This document shows positions 9,020-17,145 of a stretch of DNA of 64,000 nt, piece after piece (the first letter of the stretch is position 1; each line of letters starts with the position of its first letter). The position numbers were made by a program, and so were the translations under genes. The notes below the pieces were generated by a model. The model was not told the DNA's origin, did not search any database, and was given only the letters and a program-made list of their open reading frames with translations. The DNA is from Streptomyces sp. CC0208 (lineage in GTDB: Bacteria; Actinomycetota; Actinomycetes; Streptomycetales; Streptomycetaceae), in contig NZ_CP031969.1 in assembly GCF_003443735.1 (NCBI RefSeq), positions 8,308,001 to 8,372,000 of the forward strand, in the 5' to 3' direction.

Positions 9020-9050
9020 AGTATAGGAAAGTAAACTTAGACGGCTTGAG
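9020..9050. promoter_or_regulatory. HxlR-type promoter/operator copy 1
   Basis: GAAAGTAAACT at 9027-9037 followed by TAGACGGCTTGAG nearly duplicates the sequence upstream of the intact HxlR gene (12851-12874). On the minus strand it reads AAGTTTACTTTC just before TATACT (complement of 9020-9025), a good -10 hexamer for the oxidoreductase gene at 8900. The element therefore sits within that promoter, as an operator would. Which regulator binds is inference. Confidence 0.5.
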
Positions 9051-9059
9051 GTCATCGCT

Positions 9060-9175
9060 ATGGATGTGTCCCAGGGCATGGAGCTGGTACCGGCGGTGAT
9101 GGGGCTGCTGAAGGGGGGCGACCGTTGTCATGTCGGCCTGGAGGGGGTGGCGGCCCTGCTCGGCGTGCCGTCGAG
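9060..9175 (+). pseudogene. HxlR-family regulator, C-terminal scrap
   Basis: The translation SQGMELVPAVMGLLKGGD followed by RCHVGLEGVAALL parallels SKGMDLLPAVMGLLQWGD, then RYRADPEGPAVLA, of the intact HxlR protein encoded at 12883-13392. The DNA-binding half is missing, and the matching promoter-like sequence lies directly upstream (9027-9050). An internal deletion apparently removed the body of a sister gene. No function is expected. Confidence 0.6.
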
Positions 9176-9264
9176 GCGCTGGTCAGCTACTGCCGCACCG
9201 CAGCAGGCGGGCACTTGGACTGGGGCGAGCACCGCCAGGTGATGGCCGTCGACCGGCGACTTGT

Positions 9265-9986
9265 CTGATCGGAACCGCTCGCGACACCGCGCGGGTCACC
9301 GCGCCCGCCGGGGTGACCTACCTCGACCTCGACGTGACCAGCGACGAATCGGTCGACGCCGTGGTCAAGCTGGTGATCGACCGGTTCGGGAGTATCGACG
9401 TCCTGGTCAACAATGCCGGGGTCGGCGCCAACGGCGCCGCCGAGGAGTTCTCCGTCGCCCGGACGCAGGAGGTCTTCGACGTCAACGTCTACGGCGTCAT
9501 GCGGATGGCCAGGCGGTTCTGCCGCACATGCGCGCTCAACGGCGCGGACGCGTCACCAACGTCTCCTCCCTCAGCGGGTTCGTCGCCAGCCCGTTCATGG
9601 CCATCTACACCTCCACGAAGCACGCGGTCGAGGGCTACTCCGGGTCGCTGGACCACGAGGTCCGCGAGCACGGCGTCAGGATCCTGCTCGTCGAACCCGG
9701 CCCGACCAACACCCCGTTCGGGGACCACAGCGTGCAGGGCGACACCCCCTTGCCGCTCTACGCGTCGGGACAGCGCGCCTTCGACGAGGTGCTGGCGAAG
9801 AACACCAGCGGCGGCGACGATCCCGCAGCCGTGGCCAAGGTCATCGTCGCGGCGGCCACCGACCGCAACCCGAAACTGCGGCGCACCGCCGGCGCGACGG
9901 CCGCCGGCATCAGTGTGTTCCACCGCGTCCTTCCGGCCCGGATCTTCGACCGCATAGTCCGCAGGTTCAACCGGATGCCGAACTGA
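9265..9986 (+). pseudogene. Short-chain dehydrogenase/reductase, truncated and frameshifted
   Basis: The N-terminal TGxxxGxG nucleotide-binding motif is missing. The remaining frame reads GVTYLDLDVTSDESVDAVV, then IDVLVNNAGVGANGAAEEFS and FDVNVYGVMRMARR up to about 9515. The frame then shifts to PHMRAQRRGRVTNVSSLSG, YTSTKHAVEGYSGSLDHEV (catalytic Tyr and Lys) and VLPARIFDRIVRRF. Both parts belong to one classical SDR. The frameshift near 9510-9520 and the lost N-terminus make an active enzyme unlikely. The stop at 9986 is followed by a broken TetR gene. Confidence 0.75.
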
Positions 9987-10002
9987 CACCCACCTGTGGC
10001 CT

Positions 10003-10345
10003 GCCCGAACCCGCCCGAAAACGCCGGGCGCGTCTTCGGCGAGGTGAGCGGAGGCGGCACCTTCTACGCCGACTTCGCCTCCAAGGGCGGCCTCGTCGCC
10101 CAGGTGGCACCCGGCCGCGCCGGACTCGTACAGATCGTGCGCTCTTCTCCCCCCCGGCAGCGCGACGATATCGAGGACCGCCCGTCTGGCACCCCATGAC
10201 CCGCCCTCGGCACGCCTGAAGTCACTGAGCCTCCTCGGCGCGATGACCGGCACGCTGTAACTCTCCCGCGCCCTCACGGGCCGTCAACTCGCCGACCGGC
10301 TCCTCGAACAGGGCATCCGCAACGCCCTCGCCCGTCGCCTCTGCC
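10003..10345 (+). pseudogene. TetR-family regulator remnant with deletions and a nonsense codon
   Basis: Pieces match the intact TetR protein encoded just downstream (10434-11024). GGGTFYADFASKGGLV parallels NGAFYAHFASKDDLV. PGRAGLVQIVRS parallels PGRAGLEQIVRG. KSLSLLGAMTGTL-stop-LSRALTGRQLADRL parallels KALSLLGMMAGTLQLSRALTDSRLANEL. A TAA at 10258-10260 replaces the Gln codon, and two internal blocks are deleted. It is a decayed tandem paralogue. Confidence 0.72.
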
Positions 10346-10433
10346 GACTCTTTGGATTACGTTTGAAATACCATAGAGTGGCTGAGTCGGTGAAGGGCGA
10401 CCGGTCCTTTCGGCCGGCGAAGGAGCGTGTGGC

Positions 10434-11024
10434 ATGGTGCGCTACGGAAAAGAGCACAAGTCGGAGACCAGGCGCCGGATCATCGAGACGGCGGGCCGCC
10501 GGTTCAAGCAGGACGGTATCGACGGCTCCGGCGTCTCGACGCTCATGAAGGACGCGGGGCTGACCAATGGCGCCTTCTACGCTCACTTCGCCTCCAAGGA
10601 CGACCTCGTCACCACGGCAATCGCCGACCAGTTGAAGGTGCAGGCCGAGAGCGTCGTCGCGCTGGCCGAGCCTGGCCGTGCCGGACTCGAGCAGATCGTG
10701 CGGGGCTACCTTTCGCCCCAGCACCGCGAAAGGCTTGGCGACGGCTGCCCCAACGCCGCTCTGCTCGACGAGATCGGGCGCTGCGCCGAGACGACCAGGC
10801 AGGCGTACACCGACGGTGTGCTGATCCTCGTCGAGGGCATCGCCGACCGCATGGCCCCCGAGGCCCCGTCCTCCGCGCGGGTGAAGGCGCTCAGCCTCCT
10901 CGGCATGATGGCCGGGACGCTACAGCTTTCCCGTGCCTTGACCGACAGCCGACTCGCCAACGAGCTCCTCGAGCAGGGGGTCCACAACGCCCTCGCTCTC
11001 CTGGACGCCTGGCAGCGCGACTGA
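10434..11024 (+). CDS. TetR/AcrR-family transcriptional regulator
   Basis: This 196-residue regulator has an N-terminal TetR helix-turn-helix: ETRRRIIETAGRRFKQDGID, GVSTLMKDAGLTNGAFYAHF and ASKDDLV (residues 10-60). The ligand domain contains GCPNAALLDEIGR and KALSLLGMMAGTLQLSRALT, as in AcrR-like proteins with the TetR_C_16 type end. The ATG at 10434 is preceded by GGAG at 10422-10425. An AT-rich stretch 10350-10378 (TTTGGATTACG, then TTTGAAATACCATA) is the likely promoter and may contain a weak half of the operator type seen at 11284, 11075 and 14437. Those sites flank the neighbouring hydrolase and SDR genes and are its best candidate targets. The ligand is unknown. Confidence 0.9.
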   Translation: MVRYGKEHKSETRRRIIETAGRRFKQDGIDGSGVSTLMKDAGLTNGAFYAHFASKDDLVTTAIADQLKVQAESVVALAEPGRAGLEQIVRGYLSPQHRERLGDGCPNAALLDEIGRCAETTRQAYTDGVLILVEGIADRMAPEAPSSARVKALSLLGMMAGTLQLSRALTDSRLANELLEQGVHNALALLDAWQRD

Positions 11025-11074
11025 CGCACATCGCGTCATGGATGCCCGTGCAATCGACACGCCGGGCTCCCGTT

Positions 11075-11096
11075 AATATATTACGATCATAATTGC
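11075..11096. promoter_or_regulatory. TACGATCATAAT-type operator, orphan copy
   Basis: This AT-rich island carries TACGATCATAAT, identical over 12 bases to the site upstream of the SDR gene (14437-14458) and centred like the perfect dyad at 11284-11309. No gene starts directly behind it. The 11100-11280 stretch encodes nothing recognisable, so the gene it once served may be lost. Confidence 0.45.
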
Positions 11097-11283
11097 TAAG
11101 CGGGTGCTCGACAGCCCGCAGGTGGGGCTGTTGTCCTGCGCGTGTCATGCCTCGCGGTCGGCGGCCCGCGTGACGCGATGCTCTCGTCGCTCCGGCGCCC
11201 TGTCGACGCCATCCCTGTGCTCCTTGCCGGCGCGGGTCGCGTCGGTTGGCGCTGGGGGTGGGCGCCGAACCTCTTGCGGGCAG

Positions 11284-11309
11284 CATTGAAGTATGGTCAT
11301 ACTTCAATG
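11284..11309. promoter_or_regulatory. Perfect 26-base dyad (CATTGAAGTATG-GT-CATACTTCAATG)
   Basis: Two 12-base arms are exactly complementary around a GT centre, about 120 bases upstream of the hydrolase start. TetR-family operators have this size and symmetry. The core TATGGTCATA relates it to 11075-11096 and 14437-14458. The likely binding protein is the TetR regulator encoded at 10434-11024. Confidence 0.65.
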
Positions 11310-11427
11310 GTCGGCGTGATGCTGAAGGGTTCAACCGGACAGGGTTCCGACCCCTGTGTACGCATTCAGCCGTCGTCCGAGTCCGGACCGCAGCCGCAGT
11401 CCGGAACCCACCCAGAAGGGCACGGCC

Positions 11428-12294
11428 GTGAACGACGCACAAGGAGTACAGGGCGACGTGGTGACGTCGTACAGGAAGGCGCCCACCCGCACGCTCACCG
11501 CCGGGGGAGTGACCTTTGCCTACCGCGACCTCGGCCCGAGGGCCGGCGTCCCGGTGGTCTTCATCACCCACCTCGCCGCGGTCCTGGACAACTGGGACCC
11601 CCGGGTCGTCGACGGCATCGCCGCCAGGCGTCGCGTCATCACCTTCGACAACAGGGGCGTCGGCGCATCAAGTGGCACGACGCCGAAGACCATCGAGGAG
11701 ATGGCGAGGGACGCCGTCACCTTCGTCCGGGGACTCGGGCTCGAGCATGTCGACATTCACGGCTTCTCGATGGGCGGCATGATCGCCCAGGTGATCGCGC
11801 AGGACGAACCGCAACTCGTCCGCAGGCTGGTTCTCACGGGCACCGGCCCCGCGGGCGGTGAGGGCATCAAGAATGTGACCCGCCTGTCCCATCTCGACAC
11901 CCTCCGGGCTCTGTTCACCCTCCAGGACCCGAAGCAGTTCCTCTTCTTCACCCGCACCGCGGCCGGGCGCCGGGCCGGGAAACAATTCCTGGCCCGGCTC
12001 AAGGAGCGCACCCACGACCGCGACAAGGCGATCTCCCTCACGTCCTACTTCGCCCAGCTCAAGGCCATCCACCGCTGGGGGCTGGCGCAGCCCCAGGACC
12101 TCTCCGTCATCCGTCAGCCCGTGTTCGTCGCCAACGGCGACAACGACAGGATGGTGCCGACGAAGAACTCGTTCGAACTGGCCCGGCGGCTGCCGAACGC
12201 TGACCTGGTCGTCTATCCCGACGCCGGCCACGGGGGCATCTTCCAGTTCCACGAGCAGTTCGTGGCGGAAGCCCTCGACTTCCTCGAGCGGTAG
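11428..12294 (+). CDS. Alpha/beta-fold hydrolase
   Basis: This 288-residue cytosolic hydrolase has the classic triad layout. The nucleophile elbow is HGFSMGGMIAQ (Ser near residue 115), the acid is in FVANGDNDRMVP and the His in YPDAGHGGIFQFHEQF. The oxyanion region is VFITHLAAVLDNWDP. It resembles non-haem peroxidase/hydrolase-type enzymes acting on esters or lactones; the substrate is unknown. The GTG at 11428 is preceded by AGAAGGG, and upstream codons look non-coding. The perfect dyad at 11284-11309 suggests TetR repression. With the MDR enzyme, SDR and regulators nearby it may belong to a small detoxification regulon. Confidence 0.88.
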   Translation: MNDAQGVQGDVVTSYRKAPTRTLTAGGVTFAYRDLGPRAGVPVVFITHLAAVLDNWDPRVVDGIAARRRVITFDNRGVGASSGTTPKTIEEMARDAVTFVRGLGLEHVDIHGFSMGGMIAQVIAQDEPQLVRRLVLTGTGPAGGEGIKNVTRLSHLDTLRALFTLQDPKQFLFFTRTAAGRRAGKQFLARLKERTHDRDKAISLTSYFAQLKAIHRWGLAQPQDLSVIRQPVFVANGDNDRMVPTKNSFELARRLPNADLVVYPDAGHGGIFQFHEQFVAEALDFLER

Positions 12295-12440
12295 CCGGTG
12301 TGAGGGGCGGCCGGCGCATGTGGCCGGGGGTGACCAGCGTCGGACGCCCGGACGGGTCCTCGCGTCCGGGCTCGGCTCGATGTCGTTCGCTCGCCGCTCG
12401 CCGTTCGCGCACCGCTCGCCGGAGGGCGATGTCGAACCGC

Positions 12441-12825
12441 TGCCATCGATGGGGTGCGGTCGCGCCTCTCGGTCGATGAACGTGCGGGCGTTCTCGATTC
12501 CCTGCGCGAGGACCTCGTCGGTGAACTTGCGGTCGGCGAGAGCGGGGGACAGCTGCGGCGTCCCGGCCGTCATGGTGAAGCCCGACGGTTCTGCCGCGAG
12601 CGGGCTGCGAACTCGCGGGGTGCCAGGCGGGCAGCGCTCTCTTCCGCGATGGCCGCCGCGCCCTCGGTGTGCGCCTGCTTGGTGCCGTCCGTGCGGCGGC
12701 TGGCCCCGTCCAGCCGTTCGGCGGAGGAGTGGTCCGGTGCCGGAACCGCTCACGATCTCGGACGACAGGCGGCCGCGAACGAAGTTCTCAAGTCCCTCTC
12801 GGCCGGGCCGCAGCGTGCCGCACTG
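12441..12825 (-). pseudogene. TetR-family regulator, C-terminal remnant
   Basis: On the minus strand PGREGLENFVRGRLSS (near 12810-12768) and TMTAGTPQLSPALADRKFTD, then EVLAQGIENARTF (near 12575-12470) match PGRAGLEQIVRGYLSP and GMMAGTLQLSRALTDSRLAN of the intact TetR protein. The middle part is in a different frame (DGTKQAHTEG) and the helix-turn-helix is missing. This is the third TetR paralogue within 3 kb and is dead. The rest of 12295-12848 contains no other gene I can support. Confidence 0.65.
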
Positions 12826-12848
12826 ATCCTCCGGTGCGCGCTGAGTCT

Positions 12849-12883
12849 TTGAAAGTAAACTCAAACGGCTAGAATCGCTCTCA
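12849..12883 (+). promoter_or_regulatory. HxlR gene promoter, apparently leaderless (copy 2 of the motif)
   Basis: TTGAAA at 12849-12854 and TAGAAT at 12870-12875 (15-16 base spacing) would place transcription start at or next to the ATG at 12883. The spacer holds GAAAGTAAACT, the element also present at 9027-9037. An HxlR dimer bound here would autoregulate. Confidence 0.55.
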
Positions 12884-13392
12884 TGAATGCGTGGACCGAA
12901 GTTCTCCCATCCACCGGCATGGATCCCCGGCTCGACCGGGACACATCGAACTGCTCGATCGCGCGGACCCTTCAGGTGGTGGGCGAGAAGTGGACGATCC
13001 TGATCTTGCGTGAGGTCTGGTACGGCTCGTCCCGTTTCAGCGAGTTCGAGCGGGTCCTCGGCTGCCCTCGTAACCTGCTCGCGGCACGGCTTCGGATGCT
13101 GGTGGAGGAAGGAATCCTGGCCACCGAGACCTACAAGGAGCCGGGTTCGCGGAGCCGGCCGAAGTATGTGATCACGTCCAAGGGCATGGACCTGCTGCCC
13201 GCCGTGATGGGGCTGCTGCAGTGGGGTGACCGCTACCGTGCCGACCCGGAGGGGCCGGCGGTCCTGGCACGGCATCGGGAGTGCGGTGCGCACGTCGACG
13301 TTCAGATCCGCTGCGAACAGGGCCATCCGGTGGAGGCGAAGGACATCGAGAGCGTCCCCGGCCCGGCCTTCCGGGTGAGGTCGCCCGAGTGA
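12883..13392 (+). CDS. HxlR-family (winged-helix) transcriptional regulator
   Basis: This 169-residue protein contains CSIARTLQVVGEKWTILILR followed by EVWYGSSRFSEFERVLG, then NLLAARLRMLVEEGIL and SRPKYVITSKGMDLLPAVMG. This is the HxlR winged helix with its conserved N-terminal cysteine, which in relatives such as YodB/QorR senses quinones, diamide or aldehydes by oxidation. The C-terminal tail (HRECGAHVDVQIRCEQGHPV) has two further cysteines. The start is uncertain: the ATG at 12883 fits a leaderless transcript, while the ATG at 12919 (MDPRLDRDTSNCS) begins closer to the domain. The motif repeated in front of the MDR oxidoreductase suggests that enzyme is its target. Confidence 0.88.
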   Translation: MNAWTEVLPSTGMDPRLDRDTSNCSIARTLQVVGEKWTILILREVWYGSSRFSEFERVLGCPRNLLAARLRMLVEEGILATETYKEPGSRSRPKYVITSKGMDLLPAVMGLLQWGDRYRADPEGPAVLARHRECGAHVDVQIRCEQGHPVEAKDIESVPGPAFRVRSPE

Positions 13393-13712
13393 GCTGGTTG
13401 CGGGCCGGGGAGCGGTTCACGAAACGCAGAGCGCAGCGATCGGCTCCACGGACGCGTACGCGCCGGATCTCGGGGGGTAGAAGCACGTCGACGGCGTCCT
13501 GGGCGACAAGCGCCAGGGCGAGTGGGGTCGGCGGCGAGGGCCGTGGGGTCCGCGGGCTCCAGGCGGTCCTCGGCGCCGACGAGTTGCAGGGCGGGTCTGG
13601 GGGCCGCCGATGTCGACCGGTTGAGCGTGCGGGCCGGCGGACGACCGCACGGGGGAGGCGACGGCGAGCACCGGCACCGCCGTACTCGAGGCGGATCGCT
13701 GGGCGGCTGCTC
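13393..13712. other. Stretch without a recognisable gene
   Basis: These 320 bases lie between the HxlR gene and the convergent SDR gene. Open frames exist on both strands because of high GC, but none has a start with a ribosome site or a family-like sequence. It may be eroded coding DNA, as elsewhere in 9-13 kb. Confidence 0.5.
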
Positions 13713-14411
13713 TCAGGGGAGTTGCGGGTACAGCACGGAGACGCCTCCGGCCAGTGCGGCCTGCGCCTGGCGCGAGACGTCGTCCGCGACGATCTCGTAC
13801 GCGCCGTCGGCGATGCCGTCGACGGCGATCCGGGCGATGTCGATGGGGTCGGACTTGGGCGCGTCGACGCCTCGGGCCATGTCGGTGTCCATGTAGCCGA
13901 CGTGCAGGCCGGCCACACGGATGCCCTGGTCGGCGAGCTGGAGGCGCAGGGCGTTGGTGAGCGACCACTCGGCGGACTTGGCGGCACAGTAGGCGCCGAG
14001 ATCCGGGAAGCTGACCCAGGACAGGCCGGACAGGACGTTCAGGATCGCCCCGCCGCCGTTGGCCGCGATCTGGGGTGCGAAGGCGCGGGTCGCCGAGAGG
14101 GTGCCGAAGTAGTGGGTGTCCATCTCCAGGCGTACCGCGTCCAGGTCGGCGGTCAGCAGGTCGGCGCCGGTGGACGACCCCGCGTTGTTGACCAGGATCG
14201 TGACATCCCCGGTGGCCTCGGCGGCCGCCGCGACGGAGGCGGGGTCGGTGATGTCGAGCGAGATCGGCTTGGCGCCGGGCAGGTCGACCTGGTCGGGGTT
14301 GCGGGCGCCGGCGTAGACGGTGGCGCCGCGGCCGAGGAGTTCGGCGGCGAGGGCCCGGCCGAATCCCCGGTTGGCTCCGGTGACAAGAACGGTGCTGGTG
14401 GAGAGGTCCAT
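13713..14411 (-). CDS. SDR-family oxidoreductase
   Basis: This 232-residue classical short-chain dehydrogenase has STVLVTGANRGFGRALAAEL (TGxxxGxG, residues 6-25), ILVNNAGSSTGAD and the catalytic set in NVLSGLSWVSFPDLGAYCAAK (Ser, Tyr, Lys). The Rossmann loop GARNPDQVDL lacks the acidic NAD-specific residue and has an Arg, favouring NADPH. The ATG complementary to 14409-14411 follows AGGGA. An operator-like sequence at 14437-14458 precedes it, shared with the hydrolase region. The substrate is unknown. Confidence 0.9.
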   Translation of the reverse strand: MDLSTSTVLVTGANRGFGRALAAELLGRGATVYAGARNPDQVDLPGAKPISLDITDPASVAAAAEATGDVTILVNNAGSSTGADLLTADLDAVRLEMDTHYFGTLSATRAFAPQIAANGGGAILNVLSGLSWVSFPDLGAYCAAKSAEWSLTNALRLQLADQGIRVAGLHVGYMDTDMARGVDAPKSDPIDIARIAVDGIADGAYEIVADDVSRQAQAALAGGVSVLYPQLP

Positions 14412-14436
14412 GGCGATTCCCTGGTGAAGTGAGCTA

Positions 14437-14458
14437 TTGAAGTACGATCATAATCTAA
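14437..14458. promoter_or_regulatory. TetR-type operator upstream of the SDR gene
   Basis: TTGAAGTACGATCATAATCT matches the left arm and centre of the dyad at 11284-11309 (TTGAAGTATGGTCATA) and 12 bases of 11075-11096. It lies 26 bases before the SDR start, where a repressor would block transcription. Apart from it, 14412-14642 holds no supported gene. Confidence 0.6.
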
Positions 14459-14642
14459 AGAGGGAGGGGTGGTGATCGCAAGCCCTCTGCGTGGAGAGGG
14501 TGTGCCCGACGGCGAGGCGGGCATGGATCACGGCGCCGGGGGGCGGATCTCACCGTTGCCGAGTTGAAGACCAGGTTGTTGGATCGGGAGTGAGTCGGCC
14601 CCTCGCGGGGAGCCGGCCGCCCCAGTGGAAAGGGAACCGTCC

Positions 14643-16055
14643 ATGGACGAGCAGGGTGAGCGCTTCGACGTCGTCGTACTCGGCGCGGGCCCCGGCGGAT
14701 ACGTGGCCGCCATCCGGGCCGCCCAGCTGGGCAAGCGTGTCGCGGTCGTCGAGCAGAAGTACTGGGGTGGCGTCTGTCTGAACGTGGGCTGTATCCCCAC
14801 CAAGGCCCTGCTGCGCAATGCCGAGCTCGCGCATCTCTTCACGCGCGAGGCGAAGACCTTCGGCATCAAGGTGGACGGTGAGGTCTCCTTCGACTACGGG
14901 GAGGCCTTCCGTCGTAGCCGGAAGGTCGCGGACGGCCGGGTCAAGGGTGTCCACTATCTGATGAAGAAGAACAAGATCACGGAGATCAGCGGCCGCGGTA
15001 CGTTCCTCGACCCGCACACGCTCCAGGTGGCCGACTACGACGGCAACACCCGCACCGTCGCCTTCGATCACTGCGTCATCGCCGCCGGGGCGAGCCCCAA
15101 GCTGCTGCCCGGCACCCGCCGTACGTCGCGCGTGGTGACGTTCGAGGAGCAGATCCTGGCCGAGGAGCTGCCGCAGTCCATCGTGATCGCGGGGGCCGGC
15201 GCGATCGGTGTCGAGTTCGCGTACGTGCTGCACAACTACGGCGTGAAGGTGACGATCGTCGAGTTCCTGGACCGGGTCGCCCCGCTGGAGGACGCTGAAG
15301 TCTCCGCCGAACTGGCCAAGCAGTACCGGAAGTTGGGCATCGACGTCCTGACATCGACCCGCGTCGAGTCGATCGACGAGTCCGGCCCGCAGGTCCGGGT
15401 CACGGTCACCGGCAAGGACGGCGCTCAGCAGACCCTGGAGGCGGACAAGGTCCTGCAGGCGATCGGCTTCGCCCCGAACGTCACCGGCTACGGGCTGGAG
15501 AACACCGGCGTGCGCGTCACCGAGCGCGGCGCGATCGACGTCGACGGCCGTTGCCGCACCTCCGTCCCGCACATCTACGCCATCGGCGACGTCACCGCGA
15601 AACTGATGCTCGCGCATGCCGCCGAGGCGATGGGCGTGGTCGCCGCCGAGACGATCGCGGACGCGGAGACCATGGAGCTGGACTATGTGATGATCCCGCG
15701 GTCCACGTTCTGCCAGCCGCAGATCGCCAGCTTCGGCTACACGGAGGCGCAGGCGCGGGAGAAGGGCTTCGACGTCCAGGTCGCCAAGTTCCCGTTCACC
15801 GCGAACGGCAAGGCGCACGGTCTGGGCGACGCGACCGGCTTCGTGAAGCTGATCAGCGACGGCAAGTACGGTGAGCTCCTCGGCGGCCACCTCATCGGCC
15901 CGGACGTCACCGAACTCCTCCCCGAGCTGACCCTGGCCCAGCAGTGGGACCTCACCGTCCATGAGGTGGCCCGCAACGTCCACGCCCACCCCACGCTCGG
16001 CGAGGCGGTCAAGGAAGCCGTGCACGGCCTTGCCGGCCACATGATCAACATGTAG
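14643..16055 (+). CDS. lpdA: Dihydrolipoyl dehydrogenase (mycobacterial Lpd type)
   Basis: This 470-residue flavoprotein disulfide reductase oxidises dihydrolipoamide with NAD+ in 2-oxoacid dehydrogenase complexes. The FAD site is FDVVVLGAGPGGYVAAIRAA. The redox pair is GGVCLNVGCIPTK (Cys45 and Cys50). The NAD site is IVIAGAGAIGVEFAYVL and the second FAD motif HIYAIGDVTAKLMLAHAAEA. The C-terminal catalytic His-Glu is in HAHPTLGEAVKEA. The sequence is nearer to mycobacterial LpdC than to the housekeeping streptomycete form as I remember it, so this may be a second lpd. The start ATG at 14643 follows GGAAAGGGA. No lipoyl-complex partner genes are adjacent. Confidence 0.94.
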   Translation: MDEQGERFDVVVLGAGPGGYVAAIRAAQLGKRVAVVEQKYWGGVCLNVGCIPTKALLRNAELAHLFTREAKTFGIKVDGEVSFDYGEAFRRSRKVADGRVKGVHYLMKKNKITEISGRGTFLDPHTLQVADYDGNTRTVAFDHCVIAAGASPKLLPGTRRTSRVVTFEEQILAEELPQSIVIAGAGAIGVEFAYVLHNYGVKVTIVEFLDRVAPLEDAEVSAELAKQYRKLGIDVLTSTRVESIDESGPQVRVTVTGKDGAQQTLEADKVLQAIGFAPNVTGYGLENTGVRVTERGAIDVDGRCRTSVPHIYAIGDVTAKLMLAHAAEAMGVVAAETIADAETMELDYVMIPRSTFCQPQIASFGYTEAQAREKGFDVQVAKFPFTANGKAHGLGDATGFVKLISDGKYGELLGGHLIGPDVTELLPELTLAQQWDLTVHEVARNVHAHPTLGEAVKEAVHGLAGHMINM

Positions 16056-16200
16056 CAGGACGCTCGACGCGGCGGGAACAGGACTCGTTGCTGCTCGGAT
16101 CGTTTCCGTCCCGGCGCGGGCCGTGCATCCGTTTCGCGGGAATGATCCAGCAGCGTCATGGGAACGATCCGCAGTGACCTCGTGTTTGGGGATCGGTGTG

Positions 16201-17085
16201 ATGCTCTGGAGACAGGTGGAGGCTGGAGGCACCGGCTTCGAGGCCGGCGATCCCGGGCTGTTCACCCCGGACTCGGTGACCTGGCAGGTGCACGGCGACC
16301 CGATGATGTGGGTCGCCGGCATCCGTGCCCTCTACCTCCAGGCCCTGCACCCGCGGGCGGTGCGCGGCGTCATGCAGAACTCGGACTTCCGGCGCGACGC
16401 CTGGGGCCGGCTGATGCGCACCGCGAACTTCGTCGGCACCACGACCTACGGCACCACCGAGGCCGCGGAGAAGGCCGGCGCCCGGGTCCGGAAGATCCAC
16501 AGCATGCTCGGGGCGACCGACCCCGCCACCGGCGAACGCCACGGCGTCGACGAACCTGACCTCCTGCTGTGGGTGCACTGCGCCGAGATCGACTCCTACC
16601 TCCATGTCGCCCGCCGCTCCGGCTTCCCCCTCACCGACGAGCAGGCGGACCGCTACCTGTCCGAACACCGGGTCAGCGCCCGCCTGGTGGGCCTGGACCC
16701 CGAGGCCGTACCGGCGAACCAGGCGGAGATGGCCGCCTACTTCGAGAAGGTGCGCCCCGAACTCGCCGCTACGACCGAGGCCCGCGAGGTGGACGACTTC
16801 CTGCTCCGCCCGCCGACGCACCCTCTTCTCGTCCCGGCGCGTGAGGTGCTGTGGCGGCGCGTGGCGCAGCTGGCGTACGCCGCCCTGCCGCCGTACGCCC
16901 ACGAGTTGTACGGCAGGAAAGCCCCCGAACCCACCACCGTCACCCGACAGTTGCGCGCCACCGGCACCCTGCTGCGCTGTGTTCCCGCACGTCTGCGCTG
17001 GCAACTCCCGCCCAAACACATCCTCCGCGCCATGGCACGGCTCGGCCCGGGCTCCCGTCCCGCCCCGTACAAACTCGGACGATAG
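16201..17085 (+). CDS. MpaB-family oxygenase (DUF2236)
   Basis: This protein of about 294 residues belongs to the family of fungal MpaB and rubber oxygenase Lcp (DUF2236), haem-binding proteins of which MpaB cleaves a prenyl side chain. Typical features are SVTWQVHGDPMMWVAGIRAL, YLQALHPRAVRGVMQNSDFR, TANFVGTTTYGT and LLWVHCAEIDSYLHVARRSG. The His residues of these segments are the usual candidates for haem ligands. I chose the ATG at 16201 because GGGGA stands 8 bases upstream; in-frame ATG 16123 or GTG 16174 would add 26 or 9 residues. It follows lpdA in the same direction after 145 bases. The substrate is unknown. Confidence 0.85.
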   Translation: MLWRQVEAGGTGFEAGDPGLFTPDSVTWQVHGDPMMWVAGIRALYLQALHPRAVRGVMQNSDFRRDAWGRLMRTANFVGTTTYGTTEAAEKAGARVRKIHSMLGATDPATGERHGVDEPDLLLWVHCAEIDSYLHVARRSGFPLTDEQADRYLSEHRVSARLVGLDPEAVPANQAEMAAYFEKVRPELAATTEAREVDDFLLRPPTHPLLVPAREVLWRRVAQLAYAALPPYAHELYGRKAPEPTTVTRQLRATGTLLRCVPARLRWQLPPKHILRAMARLGPGSRPAPYKLGR

Positions 17086-17145
17086 GTCGCCATACTGGAC
17101 AGGCCAGGGGAGGCGGGGCGAGTTCGACGGGGGCGGTCGCAGGAG

